From Chloroflexota bacterium (GTDB lineage: Bacteria > Chloroflexota > UBA6077 > JAJPHF01): 34,160 bases of DNA. The DNA is taken from positions 1 to 34,160 of the forward strand of contig JADGHJ010000008.1 in assembly GCA_019686175.1 (NCBI GenBank), in the 5' to 3' direction. Positions 9,673 to 19,482 of this stretch are shown here, piece by piece (the stretch's first letter is position 1; every line of letters begins with the position of its first letter). The translations under genes were made by a program, and so were the position numbers. The notes below the pieces were generated by a model, which worked only from the letters and a program-made list of their open reading frames with translations, was not told the origin of the DNA and made no database searches.

Positions 9673-10608
9673 TCACGTCGCGAGCGCGTCCGCCGCGACC
9701 GACGGGACGTACTCGCGGCCCTCCTCCGGCGCCGTGCTGTCGTACAGGCGAATGATCTCCTCCGGCAGACGGGCGAGGTCCGACACGCGGCGCAGCTCCC
9801 AGAGGGTCGTGCCCTGCGGCGCCGAATCGACGTTCAGCGCCCCGTAGCGCGCGGCCAGATCGCTGGCGCTCGCCACCCGGAAGTCGATGCTGAAGCGCGT
9901 GCGCCCGGAGGTGTTGGCCACCGTGGAGTGGAGCTGGGCGCCCGAGAAGAGGATCACGCTGCCGGCCCGGCAGACAATGCGCAGCTCCGGCTCTAGCTCC
10001 AGCGGCTCCTCCGGCCGCGGCTGCTCGCGGGCGTCGGTCTGGATGTGCTGGGCGGCGCTGCCGCGCGCCGTGCGGTTCCACTCGTAGTGGTTGTAGCGGC
10101 TCGACCCATTGCGTACCGGCTGCGCCCAATACTGCGGGTGGAACGCCATGCAGTTGGTCACGTCCAGATCGTAGATCGGCAGCCACCAGTTCTGCTGGCA
10201 CAGGGGCGCGGCGTACCAGGTGTCGCGGTGCGGGTGTAGGGCGTAGGCGATGCCCGCGCGGAGGTAGTCCCCGTGGGTCATGGTGCGCAGCCGCGGCACA
10301 TCGAAGTAGGTATCCTCGGGATCGCAGCCGAACTCCTGGAGCAGCTCGCGAATGAGTGCCTTGGACTGCGGGTGGTGGATGAAGCGAGGCTTGAGGTCCG
10401 CCAGGATGGCCACGAAGCGCTCGACCGGCAGCGAGAACTGGGCGCGCTCGGGATCCAACGGAGCGAACGCCTCGCGGATCATGGCGCGGGCGAACTCGCA
10501 GAAGGCGCGCGTACTCGGACGCGGCGAGTACACGAGAATGTCCCCATTGTAGAGGAGCGCGCGCCGCTGCTCGTCGCTGCACACAGGATCGAAGTAGATC
10601 GCTGTCAT
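9673..10608 (-). CDS. Fe(II)/2-oxoglutarate-dependent oxygenase-like (phytanoyl-CoA dioxygenase-like) protein
   Basis: 'HPHRDTWYAAPLCQQNWWLPIYDLDVTNCMAFHPQYW' (HxD) and 'AGSVILFSGAQLHSTVANTSGRTRFSIDFR' (distal H and R) fit the jelly-roll dioxygenase facial triad. Confidence 0.68.
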   Translation of the reverse strand: MTAIYFDPVCSDEQRRALLYNGDILVYSPRPSTRAFCEFARAMIREAFAPLDPERAQFSLPVERFVAILADLKPRFIHHPQSKALIRELLQEFGCDPEDTYFDVPRLRTMTHGDYLRAGIAYALHPHRDTWYAAPLCQQNWWLPIYDLDVTNCMAFHPQYWAQPVRNGSSRYNHYEWNRTARGSAAQHIQTDAREQPRPEEPLELEPELRIVCRAGSVILFSGAQLHSTVANTSGRTRFSIDFRVASASDLAARYGALNVDSAPQGTTLWELRRVSDLARLPEEIIRLYDSTAPEEGREYVPSVAADALAT

Positions 10609-10658
10609 GTCGCCGTCTCCTATCGTCTGTCACGCGGGGGTACTCGTCTCCTCGCGGC

Positions 10659-11516
10659 TCATTCCGCCCCGTTGCGCCGTTGTGGCAGGGGGACCGAGCG
10701 TCCATTGAAGCCGTACGGTTGGGCTTGCAGGATCGCGTCGAGCGTATCGCGATCCTTCGGCGTGTCCATGCACTGCCAGAACCCCTCGTGCTTGAACACG
10801 CGGAGCTGATCGTCGGCCGCCAGCCGTCGCAGTGGCGCTTGCTCCAGAATGCAGTCGTCGTCCGGCGAGAGGTAGTCGAAGATGCCTCGGCTGAAGACGA
10901 AGAAGCCCCCGTTGACGTAGCCAACACGGACCGTGGGCAGCGGGTGCGGCTTCTCTACAAACCGCGTCACCCGGATGTCGTCCTCGATCTCGAACTCGCC
11001 GAACCGAGCCGGTGGATGGACGCCTGTCACTGTCGCGATGCGGCCATGGGCGCGGTGGAACCGTAGCAGCGCGTCCAGATCGACGTCCGAGACCCCGTCG
11101 CCGTAGGTGCAGAAGAACTCGTCGCCGCTGATGTAGTGGGCGATGCGGTAGATGCGCGCTCCCGTCTGCGCGTTGACGCCCGTGTCGGCGCAGGTGACCT
11201 GCCAGTCGAGGATCGCTGGTGCGTGTGCGACCACCCGGGGGCGCGTGCCATTGAGGTGGAGGGTGAAATCGTTGTTGTGCAGGTAGTAGTTCAAGAAGTA
11301 GTCGCGGATCAGCTCGCCCTTGTATCCGAGGCAGAGCACGAACCGGTTGAGCCCGTAACTCGCGAAGTGGGCCATGATGTGCCACAGGATCGGACGGCCC
11401 CCAACGCGAACTAGCGGTTTGGGCAGCACGTCGGTATCCGGCGCGAGCCGCGTGCCGCGACCGCCGCACAAGATCACCACCTCGGGCCCTGGCCTCGCCA
11501 TACGCTCTTCGGACAT
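10659..11516 (-). CDS. rfbF: Glucose-1-phosphate cytidylyltransferase
   Basis: 'EVVILCGGRGTRLAPDTDVLPKPLVRVGGRPILWHIMAHFASYGLNRFVLCLGYKGELIRDYFLNY' and 'CTYGDGVSDVDLDALLRFHRAHG' are characteristic of RfbF. ATG at 11516. Confidence 0.92.
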   Translation of the reverse strand: MSEERMARPGPEVVILCGGRGTRLAPDTDVLPKPLVRVGGRPILWHIMAHFASYGLNRFVLCLGYKGELIRDYFLNYYLHNNDFTLHLNGTRPRVVAHAPAILDWQVTCADTGVNAQTGARIYRIAHYISGDEFFCTYGDGVSDVDLDALLRFHRAHGRIATVTGVHPPARFGEFEIEDDIRVTRFVEKPHPLPTVRVGYVNGGFFVFSRGIFDYLSPDDDCILEQAPLRRLAADDQLRVFKHEGFWQCMDTPKDRDTLDAILQAQPYGFNGRSVPLPQRRNGAE

Positions 11517-11545
11517 GCGGGATACCTCCCGGGGTTGGAGCCGTC

Positions 11546-12631
11546 TCAACGCGCGAGCGCCGCCACGCCCACGCCAGTCTCGTGGTTGCCAGCGACTCGT
11601 GCGATCAGGCGGCGATACAGTGCCTCGTAGGCGTCGACCACACGCTCCCAGTCGAAAGCCGCGGCGCGGGCGAGGCCGGCCCGGATCAGGTGTTGGCGCC
11701 ACGGCTCCTCGTCCAGCAGCGCCAGCAGCGTGCTGGCAAGCAGTGGCGGCGGCACCAGCACGCCATAGCGGCCGTCGTCCAGCACCTCGCGCGCGCCGGC
11801 GTTGGGCGTGGCCACCACCGGCGTGCCACTGGCCATCGCCTCGGCGTACGGCCGACCGAAGCCTTCGTAGCTGCTCGGCAAACAGAACACCCAGGCCCGG
11901 CGGTACAGCGCAGCCAGCTCGGCCAGGGGCAGGTTGGCGTAGCAGGTCACGCCCGCCAGCTCCACGCGGTCGTCGCACACTAGCCAGAGCTGCGCGTCGG
12001 GCAGCGCGGGCCGGATGACCTTCGCAAACGCCTCGACCAGCAGGTACAGCCGCTTGCGGTCGCGCAGCCGGTGGCCCACGCTGAGGATCGAGGGTGCGGC
12101 CGACTTTTCCCCGCCGGGCCTGAATACGGTCCGGTCGATCCCTTGTGGGATAACCGTGTGCACCCAGGGGAAGAACTGCAGGGAGTTGCGCGAGATGCCC
12201 ACGCTGGCGCGGGCCCGCGCCGCCCCCAGCAGCTCCAAAGGGTACAGCGACGCTTGCATGGCCCGCGTGGTCAGCTTGGGCGCGTGCCACGCCTCGGCCA
12301 GCGCGCAGCCGCTGAGAGTACGCACCACGGGGGTGACCGTGCGCAGGAAGTGATTGTCGCCCAGGGCGTGGACGATATCGAACTGGTCGTAGCGTTGGCT
12401 CGCCAGCCACCACCCGAAGCCGTACAGCCGTCCCAGGCGCCCCCGTAGGTAGGTAAGACCGGCGCTCGGGCGCACGACGTCGTAGGTCGCGTCGGCGGGC
12501 GCAGGATCTAGGGAGAATAGCGTCACCGCGTGGCCGCGGGCGCTGAGGCGGCAGGCGAACTGGTGGGCGAAGTGGCCCACGCCGCCTTGGGACCGACTGG
12601 GCAGGAAGCTCTGCAGTAGCGCCACTCTCAT
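11546..12631 (-). CDS. Glycosyltransferase family 4
   Basis: 'MRVALLQSFLPSRSQGGVGHFAHQFACRLSARGHAVTLFS'...'FCLPSSYEGFGRPYAEAMASGTPVVATPNAGAREVL'. ATG 12631 overlaps the upstream stop (12628) as ATGA. Confidence 0.9.
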   Translation of the reverse strand: MRVALLQSFLPSRSQGGVGHFAHQFACRLSARGHAVTLFSLDPAPADATYDVVRPSAGLTYLRGRLGRLYGFGWWLASQRYDQFDIVHALGDNHFLRTVTPVVRTLSGCALAEAWHAPKLTTRAMQASLYPLELLGAARARASVGISRNSLQFFPWVHTVIPQGIDRTVFRPGGEKSAAPSILSVGHRLRDRKRLYLLVEAFAKVIRPALPDAQLWLVCDDRVELAGVTCYANLPLAELAALYRRAWVFCLPSSYEGFGRPYAEAMASGTPVVATPNAGAREVLDDGRYGVLVPPPLLASTLLALLDEEPWRQHLIRAGLARAAAFDWERVVDAYEALYRRLIARVAGNHETGVGVAALAR

Positions 12632-13839
12632 CGGACCAGGCTCCCATCGACTGGCTGCCGTCCTGGATCGGTGGCTGCGCTCGCTAGGGGACGCGAGGTG
12701 GGTAGCCGCGGCTCCGCCAGCTCGTCCCACACCGCCTGGACCTGCCGTGCGGCCGCGGCGGCGTGGAAGCGGGCCAGGACGCTGGCGCGTGCCGCCGCGC
12801 CCAGCTGCTGGCCGTGGGCCGGGGCCTGCAGCAATCCCACGAGAGCCTCCGCGAGCGCTGCCGCGTCACCGGGCGGCACGAGCCGGCCCGTCACCCCATC
12901 CACGACGATCTCAGCCGGTCCGCCGGCGCGCGCGGCCACCACGGGCTTGCCGGCCGCCATGCCCTCCAGCACGACCAGCCCGAACGCCTCGGGCTGGATC
13001 GAGGCATGGACTACCACCGTCGAGGCGTGCAGCAGCGCGGGAACGTCGTGCCGCTGCCCAAGGAAGTGGACGTGCCCCTCGATGCCGAGCTCCACGGCCA
13101 GCGCGGCGAGCTGCCCCGGGTACTCGGGCTCCAGGCCGAACAGGGCGTCACCCACGATCAGGAAGTGGGCGGAGGGCACCCGGGCGAGCACGTGCGGCGC
13201 GGCGGCGAGCAGCACGTGTTGGCCTTTCCAGCGTTGGAGGCGGCCCACGAGCGTGACCAACGGACTGTCGGGAGGCAAGCCCAGCTCCGCGCGCACATCC
13301 TCGCGGTCGATCGCGGCGATGGCCTGGTCGAAGGCCGCCTGATCGAGGCCAGGGTAGATCACCTGCACGCGTGGCGCCGGGACGCCCAGCGCCACGAGCT
13401 GGTCGCGCACGGCCTCCGAGATCGCGATATACCGCGTTGCGGGAAGACGCAGTGCCAGACGGTTCAGGGGGCTCGCCGCGTCGAGGATATCCATCACGTG
13501 CCATACGCTGGGCCGGCGCAGTAGCCGGGCCGCTAGGCCGGCCACGATGTGTGCTTTGGCGCTGTTGGCGTGAACGATCGCCGCGCGGCCCCGCACGATC
13601 TCTCGCGCCACCGACCAGACCGCCCCCGGAACAGTGCGCGGGTTGCGATATCGTCCCGCAGGGGCATGGACGACCCGCGCGTAGCGGCGCGCCTCCTCGC
13701 CAACCCCGCCCTCTGGAGCCAGGATCAGCAGCGTCGCGGCCCAGCGCTGCCGATCGACGTAGCGCAGCGTGTCGAGCACGATGCGCTCGGCGCCGCCGAT
13801 GGCGCCCACTGCTTCGACGAGTACGATGCGCCGCGTCAT
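12628..13839 (-). CDS. Glycosyltransferase family 4
   Basis: 'VTLVGRLQRWKGQHVLLAA'...'QPEAFGLVVLEGMAAGKPVVAARAGGPAEIV' GT4 E(x7)E region. Confidence 0.9.
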   Translation of the reverse strand: MTRRIVLVEAVGAIGGAERIVLDTLRYVDRQRWAATLLILAPEGGVGEEARRYARVVHAPAGRYRNPRTVPGAVWSVAREIVRGRAAIVHANSAKAHIVAGLAARLLRRPSVWHVMDILDAASPLNRLALRLPATRYIAISEAVRDQLVALGVPAPRVQVIYPGLDQAAFDQAIAAIDREDVRAELGLPPDSPLVTLVGRLQRWKGQHVLLAAAPHVLARVPSAHFLIVGDALFGLEPEYPGQLAALAVELGIEGHVHFLGQRHDVPALLHASTVVVHASIQPEAFGLVVLEGMAAGKPVVAARAGGPAEIVVDGVTGRLVPPGDAAALAEALVGLLQAPAHGQQLGAAARASVLARFHAAAAARQVQAVWDELAEPRLPTSRPLASAATDPGRQPVDGSLVR

Positions 13840-15302
13840 TGAGGCACACCTTGCGTCGTGCGGGGGGCGCCATCGACGCCGGCCGGCGCCGTGGTGGGTA
13901 GTCGCGCCGCCTCATTGGCAAGGACAGTCGCGGCCCCGTACAAGAACCACTGGCATACGCCGTTCACCGCGAGCTCATAGCCGTTCATGGCCGTCTGGAC
14001 TTGGAACACCAGCATCCCCGCGAGCAGGCCGGCCAGCTCGTGGGCGCCCGCCCGGTGCGCCCGCTCGTGAGCACGCCAGGTCTGGAACCACAGGACCAAG
14101 CCCAGTGCGACGTAGACGATCAGGCCCAGGAGGCTCAGGTCGGCGAGCACCTTAGCGAGCGGCACCTCGATAAACAGAGGGATGGTGCTCTCGACATGGC
14201 GCACGCCGATCGCCGTGGCACCGACGCCGAGGCCTACAGGTGAGGCGCGAATGGCCTCTAGCCAATAGAGGAACGTACCGTGGCGTCGCTCCTGGATCAC
14301 GTTGTTGCGGTTCTCCGCCAGCTCGCGTATGCGTTCGGTGCCGATCGAGCCGGTCACTTGGTCGACGATGGTGAGCACGCCCAGCAGCACGATGCCTGCG
14401 AGGGGAAGGGCCCAGAACTGGCGACGAATGGCGAACAGCAGCGCGAAGTTCCATATCGTGGACACGTACAGCGCGCGCTCGCTCTCGAGGATGATCACCG
14501 CCAGGAGACCGGCCAGCAACAGTACGACCACGAAGCGCTGGAGGCCCCGGGTGCCCATCAGGAGAGCGCCCGCCATCAGCGGGATGATGACCAGGAACTC
14601 TCCGAAGTGCGACGGCCAGCTGAACGTGGCGTTGGGCCGGAACACCCACACATCGCCGACCAGGGTGACAAAGGTCGCGCTAGGGAAGGCCGGGCCTTGT
14701 GCAGCATAGGCGGCGGGCCCAGCGTAGTACTGAAAGACGGCGAGCGCGCAGATCGGCACCGCGCAGGCCATGAGGAACCAGAGAAACCGGCGCACATCGC
14801 GCTCTGTCCGCAGCATCTCCAGCGCCACGTAATAGAGCGGGATATAGAGGACCCAGCGACGGAGGCCCACCAGTGCCTGGCCCGGTCCGGCGACGAACGG
14901 GTTGACCGCTTGAATGAACACGATTCCCAGGAAGATCAGCAGCAACGGGTTGATCGGCGCCGCGGGCACCAACGGCTCTCGCCGCAGCAAGCGTTCCCCA
15001 AATACACGGAGATAGATGGCCACTACCATGGCGTCTTTGAGCAGCAATACAGCCGGATCGTTGAACCGAATCCGGAAGTAGCCCTCGACGAACACGACCA
15101 CCATGAGGCCGTAGACGGCCGGCCGCCACCAGACGAAGCACGCTACGACCAGGCCCAGTGCGAGCGCATAGGCCAGAAGATTGGGCCGGCCGCTCAGGAC
15201 CGCCATTACCACGCCAGCCTCGATCAGCGCGGCGCCGAGCGCCAGGGCCACCACGAGGAGGCGCGAGCGCGCAAAGCTCGAAGCAACCGGTATCGCAATC
15301 AT
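13836..15302 (-). CDS. O-antigen ligase/polymerase-like (Wzy/WaaL-type) multi-spanning membrane protein
   Basis: Many TM helices; 'VGLRRWVLYIPLYYVALEMLRTERDVRRFLWFLMACAVPICALAVFQYY', 'FVVVLLLAGLLAVIILESERALYVS', 'ASPVGLGVGATAI'. ATG at 15302 overlaps the stop of the upstream gene (15299). Confidence 0.8.
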   Translation of the reverse strand: MIAIPVASSFARSRLLVVALALGAALIEAGVVMAVLSGRPNLLAYALALGLVVACFVWWRPAVYGLMVVVFVEGYFRIRFNDPAVLLLKDAMVVAIYLRVFGERLLRREPLVPAAPINPLLLIFLGIVFIQAVNPFVAGPGQALVGLRRWVLYIPLYYVALEMLRTERDVRRFLWFLMACAVPICALAVFQYYAGPAAYAAQGPAFPSATFVTLVGDVWVFRPNATFSWPSHFGEFLVIIPLMAGALLMGTRGLQRFVVVLLLAGLLAVIILESERALYVSTIWNFALLFAIRRQFWALPLAGIVLLGVLTIVDQVTGSIGTERIRELAENRNNVIQERRHGTFLYWLEAIRASPVGLGVGATAIGVRHVESTIPLFIEVPLAKVLADLSLLGLIVYVALGLVLWFQTWRAHERAHRAGAHELAGLLAGMLVFQVQTAMNGYELAVNGVCQWFLYGAATVLANEAARLPTTAPAGVDGAPRTTQGVPQ

Positions 15303-16456
15303 GCCGCTACATCCAAGAACTGCTGGGCGATCCGCTCCCAGGAGAAGTGCCGCTCGTACAGGCGGCGTGCGCCGGCGCGCAGCCGGGCACGAAGGGCGGG
15401 TGATGCGAGTGCCTGGGCTGCGCGCGCGGCCAGCGCCCGCGCGTCGCCCGCGGGGGCAAGCAGGATGTTCTCGCCGTCTGCGAAGAGGTCGCTCGTCTCG
15501 ATACCGCGGTAGGCCACGATAGGCAGTGCGTGGGCCAGCGCGGCGGCCAGCGCGGTGCTGCGCGTGGAGGCCCCCACATCGCGGGCGTGCACGAACAGGT
15601 CGAGCGTGGCCAGCGCGCGGGAGAGCGCCGCGGGCGGCCAGTAGCCCGTCCGGCCGACGCGCTCGACCACCCCGGCTCGGCGCGCCAGGGCCTCGACCTC
15701 GCTCCAACGCGCGCCGTGCTCCGGTAGCCCCCCCAGCAAGACCAGGCGCGCCTGCGGCAGCCGCTGGAGTACCGTCAGTAGGTGCGCGGGCTGGTCGCCC
15801 ACCCCGAGCGCGCTCATGCTCCCCAGCAGCGGTCCTTCCCCAATGCCGAGCTGCTGCCGGACGGCGCTACGCGCCGGGTCGTCTCCCCCAGCGGGCAGGA
15901 TGTTGGCCCCCACTGGTAGGACCTGCGGCGTCACTCGCGCGCGCGTCCAGCGTTGCACGATCCGCGCGTAGCGGTGATTGGTCACGAGGACGCGGTGGCT
16001 CCCCAGCGCCAGCGCGAGCATCTGCGCGTACTGGGCGGTGGCCTGTGCCGCACGCCGCGGTCCCAGCCGCCAGCTAACTGCCACCTCGTGCAGTGTGACC
16101 ACCACTCGTGCTGGAGTGTGACGGCGCAGGAGCGCGGGTAGCAGCGCGATACCCGGCGCGATTCCTCCGCGACCGTACATCGTCGGCACGTATTGCAGGG
16201 CCACCACCTGCGGCGCCTGGGCCTGCACCTGCTGCGCGATCGCCAGCAGGGCGGCTGGGCCCCAGCTCGGCACCGTGGCGATCACCTGCACGGAGGCGGA
16301 GCCGGCGGGCGCGGCCGCGGCTTGGGTCGCGCGGGCGCTGGTCAGCACGCTAACCTCGTGGCCCAGGCCGGCCAGCGCGTGCGCGAGCCGGTCGGTGTAA
16401 TCGGCCACGCCCCCCACCAGCGGCGGGTAATCGGCCGAGAGGAGCAGGATTCTCAT
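15299..16456 (-). CDS. Glycosyltransferase family 4
   Basis: 'MRILLLSADYPPLVGGVADYTDRLAHALAGLGHEVSVLT'...'LGVGDQPAHLLTVLQRLPQARLVLLG'. ATG at 16456. Confidence 0.88.
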   Translation of the reverse strand: MRILLLSADYPPLVGGVADYTDRLAHALAGLGHEVSVLTSARATQAAAAPAGSASVQVIATVPSWGPAALLAIAQQVQAQAPQVVALQYVPTMYGRGGIAPGIALLPALLRRHTPARVVVTLHEVAVSWRLGPRRAAQATAQYAQMLALALGSHRVLVTNHRYARIVQRWTRARVTPQVLPVGANILPAGGDDPARSAVRQQLGIGEGPLLGSMSALGVGDQPAHLLTVLQRLPQARLVLLGGLPEHGARWSEVEALARRAGVVERVGRTGYWPPAALSRALATLDLFVHARDVGASTRSTALAAALAHALPIVAYRGIETSDLFADGENILLAPAGDARALAARAAQALASPALRARLRAGARRLYERHFSWERIAQQFLDVAA

Positions 16457-17235
16457 CGCACGCGCCGCAGGACTACGACCTGCTTGTAGCCATAAGGGCG
16501 CAGCGCCGGGATGCGATATGCCCAGCGGTCGAGCACGGCGCAGGCGGCGCTGACGGAGGCATAGCGATAGCCGCAGAGCTTCATATCGGCCAGCCGGAAG
16601 AACTCGAGCGCCGGGTAGTAGACAGCTGCCGCCCCATCGAAAATGCGGCCAAGCTGCGCGATCTCCGCACGGGTGAGCGGGTACTCGTCGTCGGTGCTCC
16701 ACTTGGGGATGCCAAAGTGCCCGCACAGGCGACGCGCGAGCATGAGCAGCGGGTTGTTGGCATTGTTCTCCTGGAACACCGCCCGTCCCCCGCGCCGTAG
16801 CACGCGCTTGATCTCCACGCCAGCCGTGGCGATGTCGAGGTGGTGCAGGATGTCCTGTCCGTGCACCAGGTCGAAGGTCTCGTCGGCGAACGCCAGCCGG
16901 TAGGCTGACATCACGCGCGCGTGGACCCTATCCGCCACGCCGCTCGCGGCCGCGCGCTGGGCGGTGGTGCGCACGCAGCGCTCTGAGATGTCCACCGCAT
17001 GTACCGTGGCCCCGTGCAGGGCCAGCAGCGTGGCAGCGTAGCCCAGCCCGCAGCCGAGGTCCAGGACGCGCTTGCCCGCCAGGCGACCGAGGAGGCGCAG
17101 GCGTGCCGCGGTGTAGACATCCAGCGGCCCAGGCCGCACCGGCTCGACCGGCGCGGCCGCCGCGAAGGCGTCCCAGAAATGGCTCTCGCGCGCCTCCTCG
17201 CGCTGCGTGCGGACCTCCTTCTCTCCGACGGTCAC
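16453..17235 (-). CDS. Class I SAM-dependent methyltransferase
   Basis: 'LAGKRVLDLGCGLGYAATLLALHGATVHAVDISERCV'...'FDLVHGQDILHHLDIATAGVEIKRVLRRGGRAVFQE'. GTG 17235 preceded by a GAGGAGAG RBS. Confidence 0.88.
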   Translation of the reverse strand: MTVGEKEVRTQREEARESHFWDAFAAAAPVEPVRPGPLDVYTAARLRLLGRLAGKRVLDLGCGLGYAATLLALHGATVHAVDISERCVRTTAQRAAASGVADRVHARVMSAYRLAFADETFDLVHGQDILHHLDIATAGVEIKRVLRRGGRAVFQENNANNPLLMLARRLCGHFGIPKWSTDDEYPLTRAEIAQLGRIFDGAAAVYYPALEFFRLADMKLCGYRYASVSAACAVLDRWAYRIPALRPYGYKQVVVLRRVR

Positions 17236-17246
17236 CGCTCTCTCCT

Positions 17247-18242
17247 CTACCAGCGGCCTGTCGGCCACCAGCGTCCCATCACCCGCATGCGTACATCGGC
17301 CCACGGCAGCCACCAGCCGCCGATCCGCGCGGCGATGCGATAGTCGCGCGCACAGCCCGGCTGCGCGGCCAGATCCCGTCGCCGCTCGAACAGGCGGCGT
17401 GCCTGGCGGGCAAGCGCGGGCGGCGTGTCCGGGGTACTGAGCGCGAGCACGATCGTCGAGACGGTGGCAGCCGGCAACCCATCGATCTCGGCCGCCAGGT
17501 TGCGCAGCGCGCCCTGGGCATACGCGCGTCGGGCCAGCTCGCGGACGGTGAAGTGCCAGTGCGCGCGGCCGCGTTGATTGACGAAGCGATAAGTGTCGTT
17601 GTCCCCGTGCCACCGATAGTGCAGGCCGCTGGCGGGGTTGAACAAGAACGGTCCCTGGAGCGCGAATTGACCCCACCATAGCCAGTCGCGACACCACGGC
17701 CACGTCCGCCCGCCCCAGAACAGCCCGGTGAGGGCTTGGCGACGGAACACCACGGCCGAGGCGAGCACCGGCGGCCCGGCGAGCCAGATCCCGTAGCCCG
17801 TCTCGTGCCAGTCGCGCACGTACAGCTCGGAGCGCGTGGCCCAGTCCGGGTGGTAGCGCCCCTCGCGCGAGCCGAAGAACGCCGCGCTGCAGCCGTAGAA
17901 CGACGCGGTGGGATGGCGCTCCAGGGCCTCGATCGCCGCGCTCAGGTGCCAGGGGGCCCAGAGGTTGTCGTCCTCGAGCACCGCAACGTACCGGGTGCGG
18001 GGGGCTGACAGCGCCGTGCGCCAGTTGGCTGCCAGTCCCACGTTGCGCGGCTGGCGCACCAGCCGTAGGCGCGGGTCACGGAACGCGGCGACTAGTGCCT
18101 CGACATCGTAGGGCGACGCGTTGTCGACGATCAGCACCTCGAAGTCGCGCAGGTCCTGCGCCACGACCGTGCTCAGCGTCTCGCGCAGGAGCGCCTCGCG
18201 GTTGAAGGTGGGAATGGCGACGGTCACCAGCGGGTCGGCCAT
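17247..18242 (-). CDS. Glycosyltransferase family 2
   Basis: 'PLVTVAIPTFNREALLRETLSTVVAQDLRDFEVLIVDNAS'...'YVAVLEDDNLWAPWHL'. Confidence 0.92.
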   Translation of the reverse strand: MADPLVTVAIPTFNREALLRETLSTVVAQDLRDFEVLIVDNASPYDVEALVAAFRDPRLRLVRQPRNVGLAANWRTALSAPRTRYVAVLEDDNLWAPWHLSAAIEALERHPTASFYGCSAAFFGSREGRYHPDWATRSELYVRDWHETGYGIWLAGPPVLASAVVFRRQALTGLFWGGRTWPWCRDWLWWGQFALQGPFLFNPASGLHYRWHGDNDTYRFVNQRGRAHWHFTVRELARRAYAQGALRNLAAEIDGLPAATVSTIVLALSTPDTPPALARQARRLFERRRDLAAQPGCARDYRIAARIGGWWLPWADVRMRVMGRWWPTGRW

Positions 18243-18330
18243 GTCACTCTCCGGAAGGCGTCGCGTGTCCTGCGGCGCGGGCCGTCGCTAGCACGCGCTA
18301 CAGGGTGCTCGGACCGACTGGGGCCTGTGC

Positions 18331-19482
18331 TCACTCGCGGGCGCTGACGGGGCTCACGACACGGGCCGGGGCACGATTGAGACATGCGTCGTACACGGCG
18401 AGCGTCTCACGCGCTGCGCGCTCCCAGGGATGGGCCTGGGCCGTCTGTCGCGCCGCCTGGCCGAGGGCGCGGCGTTGGCACGGGGCGCTCAGCAAGGCGA
18501 TCATCGCCTCGGCCAGTGCCGCCGGGGCGCGCGCCGGCACGAGCAGGCCGTTGCGTCCCGGGGAGATCAGGTCGGCCATGCCGCCTGTTGGCGTGCCCAC
18601 GACCGGCAGCCCCACGGCCATGGCCTCCAAGAACGCCATGCCGAAGCCCTCGTACAGGCTGGGCAGCACCAGCAGCGCGCACTCCCGCATCAGGGATGGC
18701 AACGCCTCGGGCGGGCAGCTGGGGGCCTCGACAGTTACCGCCGGGCGGAGCTCCTCGGGAAAACTCCGGAGCACGACGTCTCGTGGCGCGTGGGCACCGG
18801 CTACCCGTAGCCGCGCGCTCGGCAAGGCCGCGTGCACCTGCGCGAACGCGGCGACGAGGTCGCGGATGCCCTTGCGGAACGTCCACCCGCCCAGGAACAA
18901 GATGGTCTGGGAGTCGAGCGACGCGGGCGGCGCCTCCAGGAACAGGTCGTCGACGCCCGGCGGTGCGACGGTCACCTCGCCGGCCTGCCGCCAGCCCCGC
19001 GCGACGATCGCCCTCTGGTCCTGCCGGCACGAGCAGAGCACATGGTCGCTCCAGCGGATGGACGCCTCGACCTGCCGGCAGCGGAGGCCGCCGAACCAGA
19101 GGCGATGTCGCCAGCTCACGTGCTCCTCGCCCCGGCGCCGTGCCTCTTGCAGGTGCTGCCAGTGCACATGCTCCACGCCGAGCACGTGGTTGACCACGGG
19201 GACGTGTAGCAGGCCGCGCCGGCGCAGGGCCGCGGCGAGGACCGCATCGCCGCTGGCCACATGCACCAGGTCGTAGCGCCCGCTCAGCGCGCGCTTCGCC
19301 ACCGCCACGGGAAAGGTGCAGTACAGCAGCCGCTGCGCCCGCCACCGCGGCGGCAGGTCGTCGAGAAACAGGTACTCGACGGTGCAGCCCTGCTGCTCGA
19401 GCGCGGCGCCCAGCCGCAGGAAGTGCTTGGGCGAGCCGAGCTTCAGGTCCCGGGGATACGGCTGGGCCAGCATCACTCGCAT
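18331..19482 (-). CDS. Glycosyltransferase family 4
   Basis: 'MRVMLAQPYPRDLKLGSPKHFLRLGAALEQQGC'...'ALLVLPSLYEGFGMAFLEAMAVGLPVVGTPTGGMADLI'. ATG 19482. Confidence 0.9.
   Translation of the reverse strand: MRVMLAQPYPRDLKLGSPKHFLRLGAALEQQGCTVEYLFLDDLPPRWRAQRLLYCTFPVAVAKRALSGRYDLVHVASGDAVLAAALRRRGLLHVPVVNHVLGVEHVHWQHLQEARRRGEEHVSWRHRLWFGGLRCRQVEASIRWSDHVLCSCRQDQRAIVARGWRQAGEVTVAPPGVDDLFLEAPPASLDSQTILFLGGWTFRKGIRDLVAAFAQVHAALPSARLRVAGAHAPRDVVLRSFPEELRPAVTVEAPSCPPEALPSLMRECALLVLPSLYEGFGMAFLEAMAVGLPVVGTPTGGMADLISPGRNGLLVPARAPAALAEAMIALLSAPCQRRALGQAARQTAQAHPWERAARETLAVYDACLNRAPARVVSPVSARE

Noticed and set aside
14280-15512. 410-aa plus-strand ORF
   Set aside because: Antisense to the Wzy/WaaL-like gene; no recognisable motif.
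18243-18330. Possible terminator/promoter in the 88-nt gap between GT genes (CGCGTG...CACGCG)
   Set aside because: Only a 6-bp stem with a long loop and no U-tract; too weak to call.
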